From Pseudomonadota bacterium (lineage in GTDB: Bacteria > Pseudomonadota > Gammaproteobacteria > Burkholderiales > Thiobacillaceae): a stretch of 5,586 bases of DNA. Positions 1-5,586 of the stretch are shown here, in pieces. Under the pieces are notes generated by a model that was given only the letters and a program-made list of their open reading frames with translations, searched no databases and was not told the origin of the DNA. Made by a program: the position numbers and the translations under genes. The stretch spans positions 1 to 5,586 of the forward strand of contig JAUPLV010000141.1 in the NCBI GenBank assembly GCA_030836725.1, in the 5' to 3' direction. Within the stretch, counting starts at the first letter, position 1; each line of letters starts with the position of its first letter.

Positions 1-1405
1 GCGCCTTGCGCGCGCACACCTGTTTCAAAAACGGCGCGATCCAGCCCTGCGCGCCCGTGCCGCGGCGATGCATGTAGCTGGCCAGCAGGTTATGCAGCTG
101 ATAACCGTCATGCTGGCCATCGATGCCGTGGCCGCGCTTCACCTGGTATGCGTATATGGAGTCGGCAGGCAGGTTTTCCAAGCTCGAATAATGAAATTCA
201 TGCGCCGGGATGCTGGCGTTTTCCTGCCAGCGGTCGTCGCCTGTCGGCTGCAATCGCGTATAGCCCCGGCCGACCGGACGTTCGTGCATGACCGTATCGC
301 CCGGCACCACGCCGACCATCTGCCGCGTCTGCCCCTTCCAGCTGAGACTGTTCGACAGATACATCAGGCCGCCGCACTCGGCGTAAGTGGGCAGGCCGGC
401 TTCGATGGCGCGGCCAATCTGCGTCCGCAGCGAGGCGTTGGCTTCCAGTTCCGTCATGAACATCTCGGGGAAGCCGCCGCCGATGATCAGGCCGTCCAGG
501 TCCGGCAGCGTCCGGTCGTTCAGGGTGTCGAGTTCGACCAGTTCCACGTTGGCGGAACGCAGCGTGTCGAGATCCTCGCTGTAATAAAAACCGAAGGACT
601 GGTCGTGCGCGATGCCGATTCGCACAGGATCGGCAGGCGTGGCTGGCGCCGGCGGCGGCGCGAAGGCCAGGTCCGCTGCGTTGCCGGCTATCGTCAGCAG
701 GCGATGCAGATCCACCTGCGCCGCCACCCGTTCGCCCACCAGTTCAATCCGGTCGAGCGCGGCACTTTGTTCGTTTGCCGGCACCAGCCCCAGATGGCGT
801 TCGGCAATCTGCAAGCGCGCATCGTGCTGGACCGCGCCGATAACCTCGACGTCGGTGTAATGCTCGATCACCGCGCGCAGCTTGGATTCGTGGCGGCTGC
901 CGCCGAGGTTGTTGAAGATGACGCCGGCAATCTGGATCTCACGGTCGAAAGCCTGATAGCCCAGGATCAGCGGCGCCACGCCGCGCGTCATTCCGCGCGC
1001 GTCGATCACCAGCACCACCGGTGCGCCCAGCAGCTTGGCAAGCGCCGCATTGCTGTTGCTGCCGTCGAGATCGAGCCCGTCGTACAGACCCTTGTTGCCT
1101 TCGATCAGGCTGATGCTGGCGCTGGACGCGGCGCGCGCGAACTGCTGCTCGATTTCATCATGCCGCATCATGTGGAAATCAAGGTTGTAGCAGGGACGCC
1201 GCGCCGCCATCCCCAGCCACAGCGGATCGATGTAATCGGGGCCTTTCTTGAATGGCTGCACCACATGCCCGCGCGCGTGCAGCGCGGCGCACAGGCCCAG
1301 CGTCAGCGTGGTTTTTCCCGAGGATTTATGCGCGGCGGAAATGAAGACGCGGGGCATATGAGCCCCGCGCCGGGAAGTATCGTTCGAAGTGACTTGCTCG
1401 TTCAT
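1..1405 (-). CDS. dsrN: DsrN, CbiA/CobB-type siroheme amidase (3' end beyond window)
   Basis: Glutamine-dependent amidotransferase of the cobyrinic acid a,c-diamide synthase family. In sulfur oxidisers DsrN is proposed to convert siroheme to siro(heme)amide, the prosthetic group of DsrAB, in the cytoplasm. I read 468 codons with no stop before the window edge. The N-terminal ATPase domain has a P-loop AAHKSSGKTT (residues 24-33), the family segment FKKGPDYIDP (52-61), EGNKGLYDG (102-110) and ERHLGLVPA (202-210). An alanine/proline linker (about 248-260) leads to the glutamine amidotransferase domain: GLIIGGGFPEMF (305-316), the nucleophile Cys344 in YAECGG, EFHYS (403-407), and a likely catalytic His446 in SYMH. 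By family comparison only a short C-terminal tail is missing. The chosen ATG has an AGGGGA ribosome site 9 nt upstream. A second ATG at 1357 (residue 17, MPRVFISAAHKSSGKT) is a plausible alternative that would remove a 16-residue polar leader. It is the last dsr gene visible, 46 nt after dsrP. A cobalamin-pathway CbiA is the alternative reading, but position inside the dsr cluster favours DsrN. Confidence 0.93.
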   Translation of the reverse strand, partial: MNEQVTSNDTSRRGAHMPRVFISAAHKSSGKTTLTLGLCAALHARGHVVQPFKKGPDYIDPLWLGMAARRPCYNLDFHMMRHDEIEQQFARAASSASISLIEGNKGLYDGLDLDGSNSNAALAKLLGAPVVLVIDARGMTRGVAPLILGYQAFDREIQIAGVIFNNLGGSRHESKLRAVIEHYTDVEVIGAVQHDARLQIAERHLGLVPANEQSAALDRIELVGERVAAQVDLHRLLTIAGNAADLAFAPPPAPATPADPVRIGIAHDQSFGFYYSEDLDTLRSANVELVELDTLNDRTLPDLDGLIIGGGFPEMFMTELEANASLRTQIGRAIEAGLPTYAECGGLMYLSNSLSWKGQTRQMVGVVPGDTVMHERPVGRGYTRLQPTGDDRWQENASIPAHEFHYSSLENLPADSIYAYQVKRGHGIDGQHDGYQLHNLLASYMHRRGTGAQGWIAPFLKQVCARKA

Positions 1406-1440
1406 GCCGGGCGTTCCCCTGCCCGGCTATCGCCCGGCAG
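1406..1440 (-). promoter_or_regulatory. Overlapping inverted repeats in the dsrP-dsrN gap
   Basis: The 46-nt gap holds GCCGGGC twice (1438-1432 and 1427-1421, minus strand) and its complement GCCCGGC once (1412-1406). Hairpin A pairs 1427-1421 with 1412-1406: seven perfect G-C pairs, an 8-nt loop AGGGGAAC that is the dsrN ribosome binding site, and the stem ends directly against the ATG. Hairpin B pairs 1440-1432 with 1427-1419 (CTGCC/GGCAG, one G-G mismatch, GGC/GCC, loop GATA). B uses the same bases 1427-1421 as A, so the two cannot form together. There is no T-run after either stem, so this is not an intrinsic terminator. A role in setting dsrN translation or protecting the upstream message is inference; the repeats themselves are plainly present. 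Confidence 0.6.
1415..1420 (-). promoter_or_regulatory. Ribosome binding site of dsrN
   Basis: AGGGGA on the minus strand lies 9 nt before the ATG at 1405 and supports that start over the internal ATG at 1357, which has no comparable purine run. It sits wholly in the loop of the perfect 7-bp hairpin described for this gap. Confidence 0.6.
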
Positions 1441-1451
1441 GTTCATGCGAA

Positions 1452-2654
1452 TCAGTGCTCCAGCTTGGCGACGGTCGCGTCGTCCAGGCTGACCGGCAGC
1501 AGGCGCAGCATCTTGACCGCAAACGTGGTGGCCAGCAGGGCGAGTGCGACGCCGCCGAGGCCGAGGAAGAGTTCAGGCATGCTGGGCGAGTAGCCGTGCA
1601 CCTGGCCATCGAAGTAGCTGCTGGTCTCGGTCAGGCCGGGGAACATATCCAGCGGGAAGGCCTGGGCGCCGATGATGGTGACGTACATCTGGGAAATTCC
1701 GCCCACAACGACGAGGACGCACGCGATCATGATCCAGGTGCGCTGCCTGCCGAGCGCGGTCAGCAGAATCACCAGCGGCGCCACGCAACCGATGACGATC
1801 TGACCCACCCAGAAGAGGGTGGTAAAGATGCCGCCGTCGCGCAGGATGAAGGCTTCCACCCCGTGAAACTTGGTGAAGTAAAGGCTGGTCATGTGCTGCA
1901 CCACGACGAAATACAGCACCGCCGCGACGAACACCGCCAACAGGCTCTTCAGGCGCAGCATCACCGAATCGCCGAGGGTGCGGCCGGTCCAGGCATAGGC
2001 CGCGGCCAGCACCATCAGGTAGACCGCGAGACCGTAGGCGAACGACATGATGATGAACATCGGCGCCAGCATGGCGGTGCCGTACAGTTCGCGCGAGACC
2101 AGGAAACCGAACAGCGAGCCGGTACCGGTGGTCAGGACCAGGCGCCAGATGAATGCCGCCGTGCCCGCCGCCTTGGAGTAGCACTTGACGTTGCGGTCCA
2201 GCATCGTCCACAGATAGACGCCAACCAGGCCGAAGAAGCCGGAATACAGGAACACGTTCCAGGTGAACATCGACTTGAAGTTGAAGTTCGTCATCGCCAC
2301 GATCAGGCGGTCGGAGCGACCGAGGTCGAGAACCAGAACCAGCAGGCCGCCCAGCATCAGCGCCAGCGCCAGCACTGCCGACAGCGGCGCCAGTGGCTTG
2401 TACATCGGCTTGTTGAACACCGAGGCAATCGAGGCCACGTTCAAGGCGCCCGAGGCCGCCACGATCAGGAACACCGCGAACACGTGCGGCAGGCCCCAGA
2501 CGATCTGGTTATCCATGCCGGTCACGACGTGGCCGTGGTGGTGCATGTAGTTCCAGGCCAGGGCGCCGAACAGCACGAACAGGCCGAGGAACCCGAACAA
2601 CAGCCAGTATTTCAGGCTGCTGCCCTCTACTTCGCGGAAGGTAATGCTTGCCAT
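1452..2654 (-). CDS. dsrP: DsrP, NrfD-family membrane subunit of DsrMKJOP
   Basis: Integral membrane subunit of the DsrMKJOP complex, of the NrfD/PsrC (polysulfide reductase membrane subunit) superfamily. It is thought to exchange electrons between the membrane quinone pool and the periplasmic ferredoxin DsrO. The 400-residue length is usual for DsrP. About ten hydrophobic segments are visible, near residues 15-35, 54-77, 92-111, 127-150, 164-185, 194-221, 236-256, 274-298, 305-328 and 358-382. The segment TGMDNQIVWGLPHVFA (45-60) matches the conserved first quinone-side region of the family. Just before it is a histidine-rich loop, MHHHGH (37-42). No cofactor-binding cysteine motif is present, as expected for NrfD proteins. 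The gene starts 6 nt after the dsrO stop with only a weak GGA upstream, so translation is probably coupled to dsrO. Family assignment is secure; DsrP rather than another NrfD protein rests on the neighbours dsrO, dsrJ and dsrN. Confidence 0.96.
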   Translation of the reverse strand: MASITFREVEGSSLKYWLLFGFLGLFVLFGALAWNYMHHHGHVVTGMDNQIVWGLPHVFAVFLIVAASGALNVASIASVFNKPMYKPLAPLSAVLALALMLGGLLVLVLDLGRSDRLIVAMTNFNFKSMFTWNVFLYSGFFGLVGVYLWTMLDRNVKCYSKAAGTAAFIWRLVLTTGTGSLFGFLVSRELYGTAMLAPMFIIMSFAYGLAVYLMVLAAAYAWTGRTLGDSVMLRLKSLLAVFVAAVLYFVVVQHMTSLYFTKFHGVEAFILRDGGIFTTLFWVGQIVIGCVAPLVILLTALGRQRTWIMIACVLVVVGGISQMYVTIIGAQAFPLDMFPGLTETSSYFDGQVHGYSPSMPELFLGLGGVALALLATTFAVKMLRLLPVSLDDATVAKLEH

Positions 2655-2660
2655 GTTGTT

Positions 2661-3440
2661 TTAGATTCCGTGATAGCGAACGCCGAGGTTGAGATTGAGA
2701 TCGGCCCGGACCTGCTTGGTGGGCAGTTCACGCAGCCGCTTTGAAATCTCGCTTTCGGGGTCATTCATGTCGCCGAACAGCAAGGCGTTGTGGCCAGCGG
2801 CGGTGCAGGCTTCGGCGCACGCGGTGTTGCCGTCGCCGCGATCGATCTTCTGCACGCACAGGGTGCATGCCTCGACGCAGCCCATTCCGCGCGGTACGTC
2901 CGGCTTCTGGGTGTCGTTCAGCGACTCGTGCACTAGCGAACGCGCCTTGTACGGGCACGCCATCATGCAGTAGCGGCAACCGATACAGGTGTGGCGGTTG
3001 ACCAGCACGATGCCGTCGGCGCGCTTGAACGAGGCACCGGTCGGGCACACGTCCACGCAAGGCGGCTCGGCGCAGTGCTGGCACATCATCGGCAGGTTCG
3101 TTTCCATCCGCGTCAGCGGATCCTGCAGTTCGAGCTTGCGGATCCATTGCGGCGCCTGTTTCGGCTTTTTGCTTTCCGCAACCGGCGTCCAGCCGTTTTC
3201 GGTGCTGCATGCGGAGACGCAGTCGTTGCAACCGGTGGCGCACTTGGTTGCGTCCACCAGCATGCCCCAGCGCACCGCGCTGCTGGCAGCCTGGTCTTCC
3301 GAGCGGCCATGCGCCACTTCATACAGCATCACGCCGGGGGCAATGGCCAGTCCCGCGGCGGTCGCCGTGGCGGCACCGACAAAACGGCGACGCTCGGGAG
3401 ATTCTGGCGCTTGATCAGACATCGGTTTTTGTAAGCTCAT
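2661..3440 (-). CDS. dsrO: DsrO, Tat-exported ferredoxin subunit of DsrMKJOP
   Basis: Periplasmic iron-sulfur subunit of DsrMKJOP, 259 residues, expected to relay electrons between the triheme DsrJ and the membrane subunit DsrP. The N-terminus carries a twin-arginine signal: ERRRFVG (16-22) followed by an alanine-rich hydrophobic stretch to about residue 40, so the protein is probably exported already folded with its clusters. Four cysteine groups suggest four [4Fe-4S] clusters: Cys67/71/74/78, Cys120/123/128/132-Pro, Cys152/155/158/162-Pro, and Cys188/192/195 with Cys208/212. As in related NrfC/DmsB-like proteins, ligands of different groups are probably shared between clusters. The first group has C-x3-C spacing in place of the usual C-x2-C. 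The start ATG overlaps the dsrJ stop as ATGA, indicating translational coupling, with a modest GGGG 7 nt upstream. A second ATG at 3422 (residue 7, MSDQAPES) would also keep the Tat motif. Confidence 0.96.
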   Translation of the reverse strand: MSLQKPMSDQAPESPERRRFVGAATATAAGLAIAPGVMLYEVAHGRSEDQAASSAVRWGMLVDATKCATGCNDCVSACSTENGWTPVAESKKPKQAPQWIRKLELQDPLTRMETNLPMMCQHCAEPPCVDVCPTGASFKRADGIVLVNRHTCIGCRYCMMACPYKARSLVHESLNDTQKPDVPRGMGCVEACTLCVQKIDRGDGNTACAEACTAAGHNALLFGDMNDPESEISKRLRELPTKQVRADLNLNLGVRYHGI

Positions 3441-3934
3441 TGGGCAACCCCGGCCATCTCTTGCGCACCAGTCCCGCCTGCCTGCTGGGCAGCGAGTACA
3501 GGCCTGGAATGCGCCGTTTCAGCATTCAGCGTGTGCATCGCCATCGGGCCTTGCGGCTTGGTCGAGTGGCAATCGAAACAGTCGATTTTCACTGCCGCAT
3601 AGCTGTGGCAGCTTACGCAGAAGTCTTCCTTGGCGGTGGCCACGCTACCCGTCGCTTCGCTGGCATGGCAGTTGATGCATTCCTTGAGGCTGTGCTTTTT
3701 GGTGCGCACACCCTCAACCACGGTCTCGTCGCGATGACGGTTCAGCAATTTCATGTGGTCGCGGCGCATGACGGCGGTATCTTCCACGCATCGCTCGCCC
3801 TTGACTGCCTTGGTGATCACCGGCTTGGGCGCGCCGCCGGCCTTGGGCTGGGCGTCAGCCCCGGCCCATGCCAGGGCAGCCGTGGTCAGCGCGACCGCCC
3901 CCAAAGCCAACAAACGTTTCATCTTGCCAGCCAC
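3437..3934 (-). CDS. dsrJ: DsrJ, triheme cytochrome c of DsrMKJOP
   Basis: Periplasmic triheme cytochrome c subunit of DsrMKJOP, 165 residues. Three CxxCH heme-attachment motifs are present: CINCH (86-90), CVSCH (106-110) and CFDCH (119-123). An N-terminal hydrophobic segment (about 7-24, ending AWAGADA) is a Sec-type signal peptide or anchor. Cys49 in GERCVED lies outside any CxxCH and is followed by MRRDHM (56-61). It corresponds in position to the conserved cysteine (Cys46) of A. vinosum DsrJ, which supplies the unusual His/Cys heme ligation in that protein. Other possible axial ligands are His60, Met61, His67, His81 and His134. The C-terminal 25 residues are a low-complexity Ala/Gly/Gln tail without heme motifs. 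The start shown is GTG, 2 nt after the dsrL stop, with GGGTGA (3946-3941) 6 nt upstream. An ATG four codons later (3922, MKRLLALG) gives an equally typical signal peptide and cannot be excluded. Confidence 0.95.
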   Translation of the reverse strand: MAGKMKRLLALGAVALTTAALAWAGADAQPKAGGAPKPVITKAVKGERCVEDTAVMRRDHMKLLNRHRDETVVEGVRTKKHSLKECINCHASEATGSVATAKEDFCVSCHSYAAVKIDCFDCHSTKPQGPMAMHTLNAETAHSRPVLAAQQAGGTGAQEMAGVAQ

Positions 3935-3936
3935 GC

Positions 3937-5586
3937 TTAGTCACCCATACCCATGACGATGTAACCGGTCGGGCAGACGTCGGCGCAAATGTGGCAGCCG
4001 ATGCACTTGCCGTAGTCGGTGTCGACGTAACGGCCCACGGTGGGGTTGTCCTTCTTCTTCACCTTGAACACGGCGCCCTGCGGGCAGTAGACCACGCAGT
4101 TGTCGCATTCGAAGCACTGGCCGCAGGACATGCAGCGCTTGGCTTCATCCACGACTTCCTTGTCGGACAGCGCATGCAGGCGCTCCTCGAAGTTGCCCAG
4201 CGCGCCTTCCTTGTCAAGCACGGTCACGCCGCGGATGCTGCGCGACACGTTGGGGAAGTGGCCGAGGAACAGCTCGTTGTGTGGAATGATGTGGCGCGCC
4301 GAGCGGTCTTCGAAGTTGTGCAGGATATCCTTGCGCTCCGAGGTGCCCCAGATCTGGCCGTGGACTTCGCTGTACTCGTGGCCGGTTTCGAGCCACTTGC
4401 GGATCTCGTCGAAGTGATGGACGTCGACTTTCGGACGCTTGTCGACTTCCTTGCCGTTCAGGAAAGCGTCGATGCCGTCGACGGCGATCGAAGCATGGCC
4501 GATCGCGGTGGTCAGCAGGTGCGGGCGCAACACGTCGCCGCCGACGAAGATGTGCTCTTTGCCGGGAACGCGGTAGTTCTTGTCGGCCTTCATCAGACCG
4601 TTGTTGTTGTTGAACTGCTCCAGACCGGTGAAATCGACGCCCTGGCCGATCGCGGACACGATCAGATCGCCAGGCAGGTCGCGCTCGGTGCCCGCGACGA
4701 TCTTGGTCTCCTTGCCTTCCATCACGAAGTCGGCCACGCGCAATGCCGTTGCACGGCCATTCGCATCGACCACCACGCCCACCGGGGTGACGCCGCCGAT
4801 GATCTCGATGCCTTCCTGCTGAGCCTGCTCGACTTCGTGCTTGTTGGCCGCCATCTTGTCGATGGTGGCACGTGACACCAGCACCACCTCGGCGCCTTCA
4901 CGGGCGGAAATGGAAGCCACGTCCTGAGCCATGTGGCCGGAGATCACGGCTTCCGGACGGTCGTCGGAGGTGCCGGATTTGGTGATGTTGCCCAGACGAC
5001 GCGCAACCGTAGCCACGTCGATCGAGGTGTCGCCGCCGCCGATGACCACCACGCGGTTGCCGACGTGCTGCAGGCGGCCTTCGTTGAAGGCGCGCAGGAA
5101 TGCAACGGCAGTGACGCAGTTGGGGGCTTCGGCGCCGGGAACCGGCAGCGGGCGGCCAGCCTGGGCGCCCATGGCCATGAAGATGGCGTCGAATTCCTTC
5201 TCGATCTCCTCGAAGCTGACGTCGGAACCGATACGGGTGTTCAAGCGGGTTTCAACGCCGAGGTCGGTAATGCGCTTGATTTCGGCGTCGAGCATTTCGC
5301 GCGGGGTGCGGAATCCGGGAATGCCGTAGCGCATCATGCCGCCAAGCTCCGCATGCTCGTCGAAAATGGTCGCGCCATGGCCGCGCAGACGCAGCTGGTA
5401 GGCGGCAGCCAGGCCGGCCGGTCCGCCGCCGATGATGGCGACTTTCTTGCCCGACTCGGCGGCTTTGGATTCGAATTTCATGCTGTTCGCAATACCCCAG
5501 TCGCCCACGAAGTGTTCGACGGAGTTGATGCCGACATGGTCTTCGACCATGTTGCGGTTACAGCCGGATTCGCACGGGGCGGGGCA
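3937..5586 (-). CDS. dsrL: DsrL, iron-sulfur flavoprotein NAD(P)H oxidoreductase (5' end beyond window)
   Basis: Cytoplasmic FAD and iron-sulfur oxidoreductase related to the small subunit of glutamate synthase (GltD). In sulfur oxidisers it associates with DsrAB and passes electrons from sulfur oxidation to NAD(P)+. The frame is open to the window edge: the first codons read CPAPCESGC, the end of the N-terminal GltD-type cysteine region, so the ATG at 5550 is internal and roughly 100 N-terminal residues lie outside. Counting from the first visible codon (549 in all), the FAD motif IIGGGPAGLAAA is at 51-62, followed by ELGGMMRYGIP (80-90). The NAD(P)H motif VVVIGGGDTSID is at 179-190 and the second FAD contact, IFVGGDV, at 346-352. 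After a DsrL-type linker come two ferredoxin motifs: a cysteine-rich group Cys485/488/491/494/497/501-Pro and a classic CxxCxxCxxxCP at Cys528/531/534/538. The stop is 2 nt before dsrJ. Position between the missing dsrK side and dsrJ separates it from true GltD. Confidence 0.96.
   Translation of the reverse strand, partial: CPAPCESGCNRNMVEDHVGINSVEHFVGDWGIANSMKFESKAAESGKKVAIIGGGPAGLAAAYQLRLRGHGATIFDEHAELGGMMRYGIPGFRTPREMLDAEIKRITDLGVETRLNTRIGSDVSFEEIEKEFDAIFMAMGAQAGRPLPVPGAEAPNCVTAVAFLRAFNEGRLQHVGNRVVVIGGGDTSIDVATVARRLGNITKSGTSDDRPEAVISGHMAQDVASISAREGAEVVLVSRATIDKMAANKHEVEQAQQEGIEIIGGVTPVGVVVDANGRATALRVADFVMEGKETKIVAGTERDLPGDLIVSAIGQGVDFTGLEQFNNNNGLMKADKNYRVPGKEHIFVGGDVLRPHLLTTAIGHASIAVDGIDAFLNGKEVDKRPKVDVHHFDEIRKWLETGHEYSEVHGQIWGTSERKDILHNFEDRSARHIIPHNELFLGHFPNVSRSIRGVTVLDKEGALGNFEERLHALSDKEVVDEAKRCMSCGQCFECDNCVVYCPQGAVFKVKKKDNPTVGRYVDTDYGKCIGCHICADVCPTGYIVMGMGD
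3941..3946 (-). promoter_or_regulatory. Ribosome binding site of dsrJ inside the dsrL 3' end
   Basis: GGGTGA on the minus strand, within the last codons of dsrL, contains GGTGA, which matches the 3' part of the full Shine-Dalgarno complement. It ends 6 nt before the GTG at 3934. It favours the GTG start of dsrJ over the ATG at 3922, which lacks a clear site. Confidence 0.45.

Noticed and set aside
1406..1440. Intrinsic terminator between dsrP and dsrN
   Set aside because: The stems are GC-rich, but no T-run follows on either strand, and the downstream gene starts immediately after the stem.
68..1492. A 474-codon open frame on the plus strand opposite dsrN
   Set aside because: It is the antisense shadow of the GC-rich dsrN gene. 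Its translation is rich in His, Arg, Gln and Ala with no recognisable domain, while the minus-strand frame carries every CbiA-family motif.
1389..2744. A 451-codon open frame on the plus strand opposite dsrP
   Set aside because: The product is extremely His/Gln/Glu/Arg-rich, as expected when hydrophobic membrane-protein codons are read in reverse. The minus-strand frame is a clear NrfD-family protein.
3868..4875. A 335-codon open frame on the plus strand opposite dsrL
   Set aside because: Antisense shadow of dsrL with no domain, and it also runs across the dsrL-dsrJ boundary.
5539..5550. ATG at 5550 as the start of dsrL
   Set aside because: The frame continues upstream to the window edge with CPAPCESGC, a conserved part of the GltD-type N-terminal cysteine region, so the true start is outside the window.

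Overview
The window is a slice of a reverse dissimilatory sulfite reductase (rdsr/dsr) gene cluster, entirely on the minus strand. Reading 5'->3' on that strand the order is dsrL (5' end cut off by the right window edge), dsrJ, dsrO, dsrP and dsrN (3' end cut off by the left window edge). This L-J-O-P-N order is the one known from sulfur-oxidising proteobacteria such as Allochromatium vinosum (dsrABEFHCMKLJOPNRS). The DNA is GC-rich with even codon use throughout and shows no sign of recent insertion. A sulfur-oxidising proteobacterium is well supported. A betaproteobacterium (Thiobacillus/Sulfuricella-like) is my guess, but the sequence alone does not settle it.

Layout: 5586-3937 is DsrL, a GltD-like iron-sulfur flavoprotein NAD(P)H oxidoreductase. 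3934-3437 is DsrJ, an exported triheme cytochrome c. 3440-2661 is DsrO, a Tat-exported ferredoxin with four iron-sulfur motifs. 2654-1452 is DsrP, a ten-helix NrfD-type membrane protein. 1405-1 is DsrN, a CbiA/CobB-type amidotransferase. The junctions are 2 nt, a 4-nt ATGA overlap, 6 nt and 46 nt, so the genes almost certainly share one transcript. The 46-nt dsrP-dsrN gap is the only non-coding stretch of note; it holds overlapping GC-rich inverted repeats around the dsrN ribosome binding site.

How they work together (family knowledge): stored or imported sulfane sulfur is delivered to DsrC and oxidised to sulfite by reverse-acting DsrAB. DsrL is the cytoplasmic partner that passes DsrAB electrons to NAD(P)+. 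DsrJ, DsrO and DsrP are three of the five subunits of the DsrMKJOP transmembrane complex, which exchanges electrons between DsrC thiols and the quinone pool/periplasm. DsrN is proposed to amidate siroheme for DsrAB.

I do not see a previously undescribed system here. All five genes belong to described families and look intact apart from the window edges. The most unusual local signal is the set of mutually exclusive hairpins in front of dsrN.
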